This document shows positions 8,295 through 17,418 of a stretch of DNA of 64,000 bases, in pieces. The notes under the pieces are model-generated. The model saw only the letters and a list, made by a program, of their open reading frames with translations, ran no database searches and was not told the DNA's origin. Numbering within the stretch: the first letter of the stretch is position 1; each line of letters starts with the position of its first letter. Source of the DNA: an uncultured Rickettsiales bacterium (GTDB lineage Bacteria; Pseudomonadota; Alphaproteobacteria; Micavibrionales; GCA-2720935); the NCBI GenBank assembly GCA_950054255.1, contig CATLOR010000002.1, positions 421,736 through 485,735 on the forward strand, read 5' to 3'. The translations under genes and the position numbers were made by a program.

Positions 8295-9020
8295 TTAATC
8301 ACGTACTTCTGTCAAGCGTGCTTTCTCTTTACTCTTCATATCAGCGAGAACTGTTTCTCCACCAAGCATTGTTTGACCAACAGCAACAAGCGGTGCAACG
8401 CCTTTTGGCAAATAAATATCTGCTCTACTTCCAAAACGAATAATACCGTATCTTTCACCTGTTGCTACTTCTTGATTATCCTGTAAATCACAAATAATAC
8501 GTCTTGCAACGAACCCAGCGATTTGTACAAATCCAACCAATTTTCCATCAGATGTCTCCATTAATGCCGCTGAGCGTTCATTATCTTCACTCGCCTTATC
8601 CAAGCACGCATTTAAAAATTTACCAGGCGTGTAAATCACTTTTTTAACAACACCAGAACATGGAACACGGTTCACATGAACATTAAATACGTTTAAGAAA
8701 ACACTCACACGAGTATAATCTTCTGCATCATCCCAATCTAACTCTTTTGGTAATGAAATATTTTCAACAATAGCGCTTACAACACCATCTGCGGGACTGA
8801 TAACAAGCCCCTCTTTAACGGGTGTGTGCCTTACAGGGTCGCGAAAGAAATAAACACACCATAAAGACAAAACAACTCCAACCCATCCTAGAAATGTGCT
8901 AAGTAAGAAAAGTAACAATGTTACAACTGCAAATGCTGCAATAATTGGATAGCCTGCTGGATGAACAGGAACAATAATGACTTTTTTAATTGAATCAATC
9001 ATGTCTTCAAGGTGACTCAT
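8295..9020 (-). CDS. psd: Phosphatidylserine decarboxylase proenzyme
   Basis: Makes phosphatidylethanolamine from phosphatidylserine. The 241-residue protein belongs to the short archaeal/alphaproteobacterial-type class. It has a hydrophobic N-terminal region (residues 22-58), the conserved SPADGVV block and the self-cleavage site RFGS. Cleavage between G197 and S198 would create the pyruvoyl cofactor on the small alpha subunit. The AAGGA ribosome binding site is about eleven bases before the ATG. It is first gene of the psd-pssA operon, divergent from hldE. Confidence 0.96.
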   Translation of the reverse strand: MSHLEDMIDSIKKVIIVPVHPAGYPIIAAFAVVTLLLFLLSTFLGWVGVVLSLWCVYFFRDPVRHTPVKEGLVISPADGVVSAIVENISLPKELDWDDAEDYTRVSVFLNVFNVHVNRVPCSGVVKKVIYTPGKFLNACLDKASEDNERSAALMETSDGKLVGFVQIAGFVARRIICDLQDNQEVATGERYGIIRFGSRADIYLPKGVAPLVAVGQTMLGGETVLADMKSKEKARLTEVRD

Positions 9021-9119
9021 AATATGAAATCCTTTCGAGATACGCCTTTTATTATTTATTTTTTTGGATACTACATCCTTTTAGAAAAAAATCCACAAAA
9101 ATATGGATGAATTAAAAAC

Positions 9120-9148
9120 TTGAATTTTTTCAAAAAAATAGATATATT
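9120..9148 (+). promoter_or_regulatory. Sigma-70-like promoter of hldE
   Basis: TTGAAT (9120-9125), a 17-base spacer and TATATT (9143-9148). The expected start near 9155 gives a leader of 26 to 32 bases containing the AAAGAGAGA ribosome binding site. Confidence 0.55.
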
Positions 9149-9180
9149 GCATTCCATAATAATAAAAGAGAGATATTTAG

Positions 9181-10677
9181 TTGCATATGAATCAAAATCA
9201 TCTAAAGACTGTAATTACTAATTTTAAAAATAAGAAAATTATCTGTTTTGGCGACCTTATGTTAGATCGCTTTGTCTATGGGACTGTTTCAAGAACTTCT
9301 CCTGAAGCCCCTATTCCTGTTGTCTTGGTTGACCATGAGCAAACAATGCTTGGGGGGGCTGGGAATGCTGCTGCGAACTTAAAATCTTTAGGAGCATCCC
9401 CTCTTACAATTGGCCTTATTGGTAAAGATAGTGCTGGTGAAACGGTACGAAACCTGTGCGAAGAAGAGCTCGGCTCATCAGAAGGACTTATCTCCCTTTC
9501 ATCATTGCCGACAATTGAAAAAACACGTTTCTTAGCCAATAGCCAACAACTCCTCCGTGTGGACCGCGAAGATGTAAAACATACATTAAGTGATGAGGCT
9601 ATCTCTCAAATTAAAAAAACAATCGATATCCTTATTCAAAAAGCCGATGGTGTCCTTATTTCAGACTATGCTAAAGGTCTTGTAACGGATGAGCTATGCC
9701 AGTACTTGATTCAGGCAGCAAACACAAACGCACTCCCGATCCTTGTAGATCCAAAGGGAACTAATTTTTCAAAATATAATAGATCAACCGTTATAAAGCC
9801 TAACAAAAAAGAACTTTTTGATGTCACAAAAAAGACATGCCAAACGGATGATGAAATCAATACAGTTGGCAAAGAGTTAATAAATTCACTCGAAATCAAA
9901 GGCCTTATCGTGACTCGCAGCGAAGATGGCATGAGTGTTGTGACAAAAAATGATGAAACGTATCACGTCAAAACAAATGCAAAAGATATTTATGATGTTT
10001 CAGGTGCTGGTGACACCGTAGGAGCAACAATTTTACTTTCTATGACTTCTGGTGCGTCTTTAATTGAGGCAACAGAATTAGGAAATATTGCAGGAGGCAT
10101 TGTTGTCGGTAAAATTGGAACCGCTAAAATTCACCCAGATGATTTACTAGAGGAATTGTTATCATTCGATAATGCTGATGAAAATGATAAATCTCTAGTC
10201 TTACCTGGCTTGAAAAAACTTGCCTCAAAGAAAACGCTTATAGAAAAAGTAAATTTATGGCGCTCACAAGGATTAAAAATTGGATTCACAAATGGTTATT
10301 TTGATCTTATTCACCCAGGGCATCTATCCCTTTTTGAACAAGCCAAATCAAAATGCGATAAATTAATTGTTGCTGTTAATTCAGATAGCTCCGTTCAAGC
10401 AAATAACAGACAAGACACAATCATCCAAGATTCGTTATCACGCGCTGCCGTTTTAGGCGCTATTGAATTTATCGATTCTGTTGTTCTTTTTGATGAAAGA
10501 AGCCCTATTGAACTTATTTGTAACATTTCTCCTGATGTTTTAATTAAGGGTGGCAATTACAATGTTTCAGAGGTTTTAGGCCATGAACATGTGATATCAC
10601 AAGGAAAAGAAGTATTTATCGCCGAAATCGATAGCACCTTAGGAAAAAATGTATCTGCTTTAAAAAGAGCTGGATAA
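9181..10677 (+). CDS. hldE: Bifunctional heptose 7-phosphate kinase / heptose 1-phosphate adenylyltransferase
   Basis: Cytoplasmic enzyme of ADP-heptose synthesis for the lipopolysaccharide core. Residues 15-320 form a PfkB-family sugar kinase with the anion-hole motif GAGDT at 275-279. Residues 350-498 form a nucleotidyltransferase with the HPGH motif at 378-381. The length (498) matches fused HldE enzymes. The frame opens with TTG at 9181 and has an ATG at 9187. The AGAGAG site is 7 bases from TTG and 13 from ATG, so the TTG start fits spacing better, though either is possible. It has its own promoter and stands divergent from psd-pssA. Confidence 0.96.
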   Translation: MHMNQNHLKTVITNFKNKKIICFGDLMLDRFVYGTVSRTSPEAPIPVVLVDHEQTMLGGAGNAAANLKSLGASPLTIGLIGKDSAGETVRNLCEEELGSSEGLISLSSLPTIEKTRFLANSQQLLRVDREDVKHTLSDEAISQIKKTIDILIQKADGVLISDYAKGLVTDELCQYLIQAANTNALPILVDPKGTNFSKYNRSTVIKPNKKELFDVTKKTCQTDDEINTVGKELINSLEIKGLIVTRSEDGMSVVTKNDETYHVKTNAKDIYDVSGAGDTVGATILLSMTSGASLIEATELGNIAGGIVVGKIGTAKIHPDDLLEELLSFDNADENDKSLVLPGLKKLASKKTLIEKVNLWRSQGLKIGFTNGYFDLIHPGHLSLFEQAKSKCDKLIVAVNSDSSVQANNRQDTIIQDSLSRAAVLGAIEFIDSVVLFDERSPIELICNISPDVLIKGGNYNVSEVLGHEHVISQGKEVFIAEIDSTLGKNVSALKRAG

Positions 10678-10752
10678 TTAAAAAAAATCCTTATACACTA
10701 AGCACATTGAAGTTCTTCATATATATATTGACTAACAATTAAGGTTATTTTC

Positions 10753-11352
10753 ATGAAACATCTTTTTGCTCTTTTTATGGTTTTTATGCTCGCAGCATGT
10801 CAAACAACACTTAACAATCCTGGCTTCACAGAGGGACGTTACGGTCTAACACGTGTGACATATCAAGCTGTTGATGATCTCATGCGTCAAATCAATAATA
10901 AAGGCCTCGCAAACGAACATTCACCTGTTCTTGTTGGTACATTTGCAAATATCGATAGATTAGAACAAACATCCAATTTAGGATTGGTTGTATCTGAACA
11001 ATTTACTACACGCCTCGTTCAATTAGGCTATCATGTTTCAGATGTGAAATTACGTGATGGCATGGATGTTCGCCCAGAAGGTGAATTCGTTCTTTCAAGA
11101 AAAGATGGACATGTATCACGCACATACATGGCTTCACTTATCGTTGCCGGAACATATGCATTTGCTGACGAAGGTGTCATGTTCAATGCACGCATTACAA
11201 ATGCTCAAACAGGTCAAGTTCTTGCCGCTCAAGACTTTATCGTTGAACGTGATGATCAAATTAATGCTCTCGTGAAAGATGAACAGCCAGAAACAAATGA
11301 CGCTTGGTTCAACACAAATCCTTTCTTTAGCAAAGAAAATAAAGAAAAGTAA
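10753..11352 (+). CDS. FlgO-family outer-membrane lipoprotein
   Basis: A 199-residue lipoprotein with a short signal peptide and the lipobox LAAC ending at Cys16. The rest resembles the FlgO domain: an N-terminal VDDLMRQI helix, a segment around VLVGTFANIDRLEQTSNLG, then SEQFTTRLVQLGYHV. FlgO of Vibrio is an outer-membrane protein needed for flagellar stability. No flagellar gene is nearby, so the role here may differ. AAGG lies nine bases before the ATG. A strong bidirectional terminator follows. Confidence 0.75.
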   Translation: MKHLFALFMVFMLAACQTTLNNPGFTEGRYGLTRVTYQAVDDLMRQINNKGLANEHSPVLVGTFANIDRLEQTSNLGLVVSEQFTTRLVQLGYHVSDVKLRDGMDVRPEGEFVLSRKDGHVSRTYMASLIVAGTYAFADEGVMFNARITNAQTGQVLAAQDFIVERDDQINALVKDEQPETNDAWFNTNPFFSKENKEK

Positions 11353-11368
11353 TTAAAGCTTTTAAAAT

Positions 11369-11399
11369 AAAAAAGCCCTGCTTTGGCAGGGCTTTTTTT
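11369..11399. terminator. Bidirectional intrinsic terminator
   Basis: A perfect 13-base stem (AAAAAAGCCCTGC, 11369-11381, with its complement at 11386-11398) closes a TTTG loop, with A- and T-tracts on both sides. It can serve the lipoprotein gene on the plus strand and sdhB on the minus strand. Its AAAAGCCCTGC core recurs in the terminator at 53879-53912. Confidence 0.92.
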
Positions 11400-11417
11400 A
11401 TACTCTTATCTTATCAA

Positions 11418-12197
11418 TTAAACCTTACGAGCTACGAGGAGTTTTTTGATCTCTGCGATTGCTTTTGCAGGGTTTAAGCCTTTTGGACATGTTCTTGTAC
11501 AGTTCATGATTGTATGACAACGGTATAAACGGAATGGATCTTCTAGATCATCTAAACGTTCACCTGTTGCATCATCGCGGCTATCTGCAATCCAACGATA
11601 GGCTTGGAGCAAAATAGCTGGACCTAAATATTTATCGCCATTCCACCAATAACTTGGGCATGATGTCGAACAACAAAAACACAAGATACAAGCACTTGCC
11701 TCATTAATAAGCTCTTGTTGCTCTGGTGATTGTAGACGTTCACGCTCTGGCGTTGGAGAATCCGTCTGGATCCATGGCTTAATCGATTTATGCTGCGCGT
11801 ATAAATGATTTAAATCTGGGACTAAATCTTTCACGACCTCCAAATGCGGAAGCGGATAAACCTTTACATCTCCCTTAACTTCATCGATTGGTTTTAAACA
11901 CGCAAGTGTGTTTGTACCATCAATATTCATCGCACAAGACCCACAAATACCCTCGCGACAAGAACGACGGAATGTCAGCGTTGGATCAATCTTATTCTTA
12001 ATATGGATCAAGGCATCTAACACCATTGCGCCACATTTATCCAAATCGATCTCATAAGTATCTTGTCTTGGGTTTTCAGAATCATCTGGTGACCAGCGAT
12101 AAATCTTAAAAGAACGGATATTCTTACCGCCCTCCTCAGCTTTAAAATGCTGTCCTTTTTTCACAGTTGCGTGTCTTGGTAATCTAAATTCAGCCAT
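11418..12197 (-). CDS. sdhB: Succinate dehydrogenase iron-sulfur subunit
   Basis: Electron-transfer subunit of respiratory complex II. The 259-residue protein holds the plant-type [2Fe-2S] ligands in CREGICGSC with a later LACLKP cysteine. The C-terminal domain carries [12 protein letters not shown] and [17 protein letters not shown] for the [4Fe-4S] and [3Fe-4S] clusters. It is last gene of the sdhCDAB operon, 19 bases after sdhA, and ends just before the bidirectional terminator. Confidence 0.98.
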   Translation of the reverse strand: MAEFRLPRHATVKKGQHFKAEEGGKNIRSFKIYRWSPDDSENPRQDTYEIDLDKCGAMVLDALIHIKNKIDPTLTFRRSCREGICGSCAMNIDGTNTLACLKPIDEVKGDVKVYPLPHLEVVKDLVPDLNHLYAQHKSIKPWIQTDSPTPERERLQSPEQQELINEASACILCFCCSTSCPSYWWNGDKYLGPAILLQAYRWIADSRDDATGERLDDLEDPFRLYRCHTIMNCTRTCPKGLNPAKAIAEIKKLLVARKV

Positions 12198-12216
12198 ATC
12201 TCAAATGCCTCTTTCT

Positions 12217-14028
12217 TTAATAAACACGTTTCTTCGGTGGGAATACATCCACCTCGTCTGTTAATGTAAACATATTCACAGGACGACCGCCTAATTGCAC
12301 TTGCCCCGCCTCATTACACCATGCAAGTGTATGATACATCCAGTTTTCGTCATCACGCTCTGGGAAGTCTTCACGCGCGTGAGCACCACGGCTTTCTTTA
12401 CGGTTCGCCGCAGAATTAATTGTCACAAGAGATTGAGATAACAAGTTATCAAGCTCTAATGTTTCAACCAAATCAGAGTTCCAGATTAATGACTTATCTG
12501 TTACATGAAGGTTTGAGCGCTGTGCGTAACAATCATCGATCAATTTTACACCCTTATCCATTAACTCTTGCGTTCTAAAGACAGCACAATGGCCTTGCAT
12601 TGATTTTTGCATTTTCATACGAAGTTCTGCTGTAGGTGTGTCTCCTTTCGCATAGCGAATACGATCCAATCGCTCAATTGCGTTATGCCCCGCATCTTTA
12701 GGAAGTGCTTTATGAGCCATTCCAGGACGCAGAATTTCAGAAGCACGAATAGCCGCTGCACGTCCAAAGACAACTAAATCAAGAAGCGAGTTCGATCCCA
12801 AACGGTTTGCACCGTGAACAGAAATACATGCAGCCTCACCAATCGCCATCAAGCCAGGCACAACGCGATTTGGATCTTGCGCTGTTGGATTTAAAACTTC
12901 TGTGCGATAGTTTGTTGGAATACCACCCATATTATAGTGAACAGTTGGTAAAACCGGAATTGGTTCTTTTGTCACATCAACCCCTGAGAATACTTTTGCT
13001 GTCTCAGCAATCCCAGGTAAACGATCTTGAATAATTTTAGGATCAAGATGCTCAAGATGCAGATGAATATGATCTGCCTCCTCACCAACACCGCGACCTT
13101 CGTTAATTTCAATCGTCATTGAACGAGATACAACATCACGACTTGCCAAATCTTTTGCAGAAGGCGCATAACGCTCCATAAAGCGCTCTCCCTCGCCGTT
13201 TGTTAAGTATCCACCTTCACCGCGTACACCCTCTGTAATCAAACAACCTGCGCCATAAATTCCTGTTGGATGGAATTGAATAAACTCCATATCTTGTAAA
13301 GGAAGCCCCGCACGTAGCACCATTGCATTCCCGTCACCCGTACATGTATGAGCCGATGTACAAGAAAAGAAAGCACGTCCATAACCGCCTGTTGCCAAAA
13401 CAACCATATGTGCTTTAAAGCGATGAATTGTTCCAGTTTCAAGATCAAGCGCCATAACACCACGACAAACGCCTTCTTCATCCATAATCAAATCAAGGGC
13501 GAAGTACTCAATATAGAATTCAGCATTATGTTTTAAGCTTTGTTGATAGAGTGTATGCAAGATCGCATGCCCTGTTCTATCAGCTGCAGCACATGTTCTA
13601 TAAGCTTGACCTTCACCAAAATGTGTTGTCATACCACCAAAAGCACGTTGATAAATTTTACCTGCCGCTGTACGACTAAATGGCACACCATAGTGCTCAA
13701 GCTCTAAAATAGATGGAATAGCTTCACGACACATATATTCAATAGCATCTTGGTCACCGAGCCAATCAGAGCCCTTAACCGTATCATACATATGCCAACG
13801 CCAATCATCTTCACCAACATTACCAAGTGCCGCAGAAATACCGCCTTGAGCGGCTACTGTGTGGCTTCTTGTTGGGAATACTTTTGAAATACACGCTGTT
13901 TTAAAGCCTTTTTCAGCCATACCAAATGTTGCACGTAAACCAGCACCACCGGCACCAACCACAACAACATCATATTCGTGGTCAATAATGTCATATGACT
14001 CTGTTACTTTTTTGTTTTCTTCTGTCAT
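12217..14028 (-). CDS. sdhA: Succinate dehydrogenase flavoprotein subunit
   Basis: Catalytic subunit that oxidises succinate to fumarate with covalently bound FAD. It has 603 residues. The dinucleotide-binding motif [12 protein letters not shown] starts near residue 22. The predicted FAD-linking histidine is H56 in SHTVAAQGG. Active-site blocks [15 protein letters not shown] and [19 protein letters not shown] are intact. The C-terminus ends FPPKKRVY. It lies 9 bases after sdhD in the sdhCDAB operon. Confidence 0.98.
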   Translation of the reverse strand: MTEENKKVTESYDIIDHEYDVVVVGAGGAGLRATFGMAEKGFKTACISKVFPTRSHTVAAQGGISAALGNVGEDDWRWHMYDTVKGSDWLGDQDAIEYMCREAIPSILELEHYGVPFSRTAAGKIYQRAFGGMTTHFGEGQAYRTCAAADRTGHAILHTLYQQSLKHNAEFYIEYFALDLIMDEEGVCRGVMALDLETGTIHRFKAHMVVLATGGYGRAFFSCTSAHTCTGDGNAMVLRAGLPLQDMEFIQFHPTGIYGAGCLITEGVRGEGGYLTNGEGERFMERYAPSAKDLASRDVVSRSMTIEINEGRGVGEEADHIHLHLEHLDPKIIQDRLPGIAETAKVFSGVDVTKEPIPVLPTVHYNMGGIPTNYRTEVLNPTAQDPNRVVPGLMAIGEAACISVHGANRLGSNSLLDLVVFGRAAAIRASEILRPGMAHKALPKDAGHNAIERLDRIRYAKGDTPTAELRMKMQKSMQGHCAVFRTQELMDKGVKLIDDCYAQRSNLHVTDKSLIWNSDLVETLELDNLLSQSLVTINSAANRKESRGAHAREDFPERDDENWMYHTLAWCNEAGQVQLGGRPVNMFTLTDEVDVFPPKKRVY

Positions 14029-14037
14029 ATCCGTTTC

Positions 14038-14451
14038 TTACCCTCCAAAGGCAATTTTTAAAAGTGAATAAACGCCAAAAGCTGCGATTGCAAAACCACC
14101 AAGGCGTAACATAATTAAGCTTCCGATCTTCATGCATTTGCACTGTACATAGTCTTCAATCACAACTTGTAAGCCTAAAACCGCATGGTAGCTCACATTC
14201 AAGATAATTAAAGCCAGTAAGAATGTTGAGCATGGCTCAGCAACAAAGGCTTTCGCCATAGCCATCGCTTCTGCTGTTGTTTCATAAGGTGTTGCCACCA
14301 ATTGTGTTAAACGACACATCAGCCATACCATCAAACCAACATTAGCAATTGCTGTTAAGCGTTGCATCCACCAGTGATGTGCGCCTTCTTTTGCTGATCC
14401 AAAACCTTTTGCTTTTGCTAAAGGGTCAATTAATCCATCTTTTTTAATCAT
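14038..14451 (-). CDS. sdhD: Succinate dehydrogenase membrane anchor subunit
   Basis: A 137-residue anchor with three membrane spans. The N-terminal block GFGSAKEGAHHWWMQRLTA and the haem/quinone region SYHAVLGLQVVIEDY are typical of alphaproteobacterial SdhD. The start is placed at the ATG at 14451, because it overlaps the sdhC stop (ATGA) and has GGAG seven bases upstream inside sdhC. An in-frame ATG 27 bases further upstream would give a longer but less plausible protein. Confidence 0.95.
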   Translation of the reverse strand: MIKKDGLIDPLAKAKGFGSAKEGAHHWWMQRLTAIANVGLMVWLMCRLTQLVATPYETTAEAMAMAKAFVAEPCSTFLLALIILNVSYHAVLGLQVVIEDYVQCKCMKIGSLIMLRLGGFAIAAFGVYSLLKIAFGG

Positions 14452-14855
14452 GAGATCACTCCAAAACCAGTCAAACAAATATAAAGCGCGAGTGCTGTCG
14501 ATACAATAAGGACAAGAATGCTGCTTTTCGTAACAGAACAGATTTCATAGCCATATCCAATATCCCAAATCAAATGACGAAACCCTGTACATAAATGATA
14601 GCTCAATGCCCATGCCCAACCACAAAGGGCTATTTTACCAGGGATCGTTCCTGCCATAGTTAAAAAGCAGTCATACATATCCTCAGTTCCAAAAGAAAGC
14701 ATCGCAATCCATGCTACAAAAACAACAAAGCCAACAGCAAGCGCGACTCCTGTTAAACGGTGTAAAATAGATAATGTTGATGATAATTGCGGTTTATAAA
14801 TCTGCAAATGAGGCGATAAAGGGCGCTTTTGCGGTGTGTTAGAAGTCTCTGTCAT
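14448..14855 (-). CDS. sdhC: Succinate dehydrogenase cytochrome b556 subunit
   Basis: A 135-residue membrane anchor of complex II with three spans. The family signature is present in RPLSPHLQIYKP, SILHRLTG (H32, R33) and YHLCTGFRHLIWD, where H87 is the expected haem b ligand. It is first gene of sdhCDAB. The operon promoter must lie in 14856-15072, but I could not pick a convincing minus-strand element there. Confidence 0.97.
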   Translation of the reverse strand: MTETSNTPQKRPLSPHLQIYKPQLSSTLSILHRLTGVALAVGFVVFVAWIAMLSFGTEDMYDCFLTMAGTIPGKIALCGWAWALSYHLCTGFRHLIWDIGYGYEICSVTKSSILVLIVSTALALYICLTGFGVIS

Positions 14856-14964
14856 ATGAAATTTCCTTCAAGACGTAAGTTTACTACCCTATAAGAGGTA
14901 CTCAATCTCGAGTGGTTTTTCAAGAAAAAAGCTATGAGATCAATAAAATACTATTAAATTATTC

Positions 14965-14993
14965 TTGACTCCCTCGTATTTTCATAATAAAAT
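14965..14993 (+). promoter_or_regulatory. Sigma-70-like promoter of the b561-like gene
   Basis: TTGACT (14965-14970), a 17-base spacer and TAAAAT (14988-14993). The start near 15000 gives a leader of about 73 bases before the ATG at 15073. It lies in the 217-base gap shared with sdhC, where I otherwise see no gene. Confidence 0.55.
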
Positions 14994-15072
14994 CACCGCA
15001 CTATTGCAAATATTAAGAATCTGTTAACTTTTTAGACAACAGAAATGAAACTTTTAAATTAAGAGAGAGATC

Positions 15073-15981
15073 ATGGTAGAAAGAGCACGCATTTGGGACA
15101 TTGTTACATTAATTAGCGCTTGGGCCTTTTTTCTAAGCTTATGCCTTGTTATCACAACGCCTTACAATTCCATTGCCCATATGACAGGTATGCATCTAAT
15201 GCTTGCCTCTGTTATTGTTCGCTTTATTTGGTCGTTTATTGCACGTGATGCAGCCTCTATTTCAGGATTTATCCCTTGGCCTCAACAGGTGTTTTCAAAC
15301 CTCTATTTAACTTTCACACTTGATACCACGCCGTATGAAGGACACTCTCCTATTGGTGGTATTCTCGCTTTTATCACACTTTTATACGGTGGTATAACAG
15401 CCTTTAATGGTATTACAGACTCTTATGCCTATGGATCAATGCTTGAAGTAACAAGCTATTTATGGCTGACATACGCCCTTGGTACTGTTTATCAAATGGT
15501 CATGCAACAAATTGAACCTTTTGGCTTTATCTTCAAAGGACAAGGCTCTGTCTATGTTCCTTCTATTAGCGATGAAGAGAAAAACAACACATCTCTTTTT
15601 GCACTTCTATTTGATAAGCTTGCGCTACCCGCTTTAGTTGTAGGTGTCTTTGCTTTTGTTTCTATTGTTCCAACATTAACAGAATATAATATGAATGCCG
15701 AAGACGCTCTATCGGTTGCATTCGATGAAAAAGAAGCGCCTTCTGCACGTGACTTAGCAAATATTGAGACCGCTGCTGGACGACAAACAAACTCATTAGA
15801 AGAAACACTTCAATTCACAACTTTAGATGAAATTAATAGACGTTCCAACGGAACTCAACCGCAAGTTGGTCGCGTTGATATCAGACAGCAACGTGCGCTC
15901 ATGCAACAGCAGGCAGCAGAACAAGCCCGCTCAACGAACCCTATTGATACTTTTGAACTTCCTATCCAAACTGAGGAATAA
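15073..15981 (+). CDS. Cytochrome b561-like membrane protein lacking most expected haem ligands
   Basis: A 302-residue protein with five predicted membrane spans (about residues 8-28, 38-56, 92-113, 123-144, 180-200) and a soluble Gln/Thr-rich tail of 100 residues. It matches the hydrogenase-type cytochrome b561 pattern: RIWDIVTLISAW corresponds to the usual VWD...FHW, HMTG...VRFIWSF to H...G...RLLWGF, and YEGHSPIGG to YLGHNP.GG. The first-helix haem histidine is replaced by alanine (ISAW), and the fourth-helix histidines are replaced (EVTSY, TVYQM). It may therefore not bind two haems. AGAGAG precedes the ATG. It is divergent from sdhC and overlaps the next convergent gene by 20 bases. Confidence 0.6.
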   Translation: MVERARIWDIVTLISAWAFFLSLCLVITTPYNSIAHMTGMHLMLASVIVRFIWSFIARDAASISGFIPWPQQVFSNLYLTFTLDTTPYEGHSPIGGILAFITLLYGGITAFNGITDSYAYGSMLEVTSYLWLTYALGTVYQMVMQQIEPFGFIFKGQGSVYVPSISDEEKNNTSLFALLFDKLALPALVVGVFAFVSIVPTLTEYNMNAEDALSVAFDEKEAPSARDLANIETAAGRQTNSLEETLQFTTLDEINRRSNGTQPQVGRVDIRQQRALMQQQAAEQARSTNPIDTFELPIQTEE

Positions 15982-16972
15982 AGGCTTCAATAAGATCAGC
16001 TGTTAAATTTGATCTTATTTCTAGATTATCGACACACATCCATAGATTAAGGGCTGTGTCATGTGACCAATCTTCTCGTATACGGCTTATTAAAATCTGA
16101 GGTGCAGAAGCAACATCTAAAGGTGTTGCATATGTTTCAAACTGTCTGTTATCCATGACAATAAAGTCTGAATCTTCTTGTAACTGAGCCAAAACATCTT
16201 GGGACAAGACTTCATCATCAAACTCAATCGTTAAACTGAGCGCTGTCCCTATAAAAACAGGTACTTGAACTGTTGTTAAACCAAGAGCAACATCCTTACC
16301 CATCGCTTTTAAAAATTCAGAACGAATATGCCATTCTTGGTGATTTTGACGATCACTTAAAAGAACACCATGTCTTGGCAATAAATTAAATGCGATTTGT
16401 TTATCATACTGCTTAATTGGTAAGGACTGATGAACAAAAGCTTTTTTTGCTTGTTCATATAATTCATCCATAGACGCTTTTCCATTCTCTGATGCCGCCA
16501 TCATTGCCGTCGCTACAATTCTTTGTACAGGGACATCTAAAACAGATTTCAACTTGTTAGAAAGCTTAATCAACCCGTAAGAAACGGATTGGACAATAGA
16601 AAAAGACGTCTGAGATAAATCAATATCAACACAGTCATAAAGAGAAACAACATCTTGTTCTAAAGAAGTCGCCCCAGACAAATCTATGATTTTTTGAGCT
16701 TTTCCCTCTAAAGATGAACGCCACTTTTCATGAACAACACGCGGTAAAGCCGATATGAGTATATCATAGTGATCGCTATCACCTAAAAAAGCTTCTAATG
16801 CTAACAAATTTAAAACATGGTTATCGCCAGCCGATATTTGACGCCCAACTGATTTTTTTGACGCAACAACCGTTAAATCAATCTGTTGTTTATTATCTTC
16901 TAATCTTTGAACGATTTTATTAACGACTTGGCGTCCCAAAACACCAGAAGCACCCACAATTGCTATTTTCAT
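15962..16972 (-). CDS. Usg-like aspartate-semialdehyde dehydrogenase paralogue without catalytic residues
   Basis: A 336-residue protein with the N-terminal NADP-binding motif GASGVLG (7-13) and the second-domain pattern of aspartate-semialdehyde dehydrogenase (ENGKASMDELYEQ at 162-174). The catalytic cysteine of NPNCST aligns with S131 in VQSVSYG. The RVPVF.GH block reads QVPVFIGT (236-243), so the catalytic Arg and His are also lost. E. coli Usg is a known paralogue without the catalytic Cys. It overlaps the upstream gene by 4 bases (ATGA), so it belongs to the operon running from 19020, whose other genes look pilus- or secretion-like. Function unknown. Confidence 0.7.
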   Translation of the reverse strand: MKIAIVGASGVLGRQVVNKIVQRLEDNKQQIDLTVVASKKSVGRQISAGDNHVLNLLALEAFLGDSDHYDILISALPRVVHEKWRSSLEGKAQKIIDLSGATSLEQDVVSLYDCVDIDLSQTSFSIVQSVSYGLIKLSNKLKSVLDVPVQRIVATAMMAASENGKASMDELYEQAKKAFVHQSLPIKQYDKQIAFNLLPRHGVLLSDRQNHQEWHIRSEFLKAMGKDVALGLTTVQVPVFIGTALSLTIEFDDEVLSQDVLAQLQEDSDFIVMDNRQFETYATPLDVASAPQILISRIREDWSHDTALNLWMCVDNLEIRSNLTADLIEAFIPQFG

Positions 16973-17418
16973 CTTTTTTGAACCTTAACATCAAATAATG
17001 ATATTTTACCCCAGACACGCACACCATTTAAACATGCATCTCCGAAACAAAAACCGTCTAATTTTGAAGCGATATTTTCATTTCGATATGAAAGCACTGA
17101 TACAGCCTCTTTAAAATAAAAAAGATCCTCATCCTTATCACCAGAAACTTCTATATATCCAAGAGGTTTCACTTCAAAGCTTAAATCAGGATAGAGCGTT
17201 TTAACCATATCTACAGCTTCATTTAACTCGCTAACAGTGAACCGTTGCGAAACAATACGCGGCAAAGCTTGTTTTTGTATTGATAATGTAAGCTCTTGCT
17301 TTGAGAGATAATCAAACTGGCGCTGTTCCTCAATCAAAAAAACAGCCGAAACAACAACTAAACACCACGTCACTAAACCAATAAAAACGGTCAGATTTAG
17401 ATATTTTATTCGAGCCAT
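16969..17418 (-). CDS. Single-pass membrane protein, PilO/GspM-like layout
   Basis: A 149-residue protein with a membrane span at about residues 9-29, then a helical segment and a small alpha/beta domain (FTVSELNEAVDMVKTLYPDL onward). This is the layout of PilO or GspM, the bitopic inner-membrane partners of PilN/GspL, but I see no conserved signature, so the comparison is by architecture and context. Its start overlaps the upstream gene by 13 bases and its stop overlaps the downstream gene by 4 bases, indicating tight co-expression. Two cysteines near the C-terminus (FCFGDACLNG) could form a periplasmic disulfide. Confidence 0.55.
   Translation of the reverse strand: MARIKYLNLTVFIGLVTWCLVVVSAVFLIEEQRQFDYLSKQELTLSIQKQALPRIVSQRFTVSELNEAVDMVKTLYPDLSFEVKPLGYIEVSGDKDEDLFYFKEAVSVLSYRNENIASKLDGFCFGDACLNGVRVWGKISLFDVKVQKR

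Noticed and set aside
7890..8486. Open frame of about 198 codons antisense to pssA and psd
   Set aside because: Both minus-strand genes have complete family signatures across this stretch. The antisense frame has biased composition and no domain.
14452..14478. Longer SdhD start nine codons upstream
   Set aside because: The ATG at 14451 has a well placed GGAG, overlaps the sdhC stop as ATGA, and gives the usual SdhD N-terminus.
14856..15072. Possible tRNA or small RNA in the largest intergenic gap
   Set aside because: No cloverleaf, CCA end or stable hairpin with T-tract was seen. Only promoter-like elements and a ribosome binding site are present.
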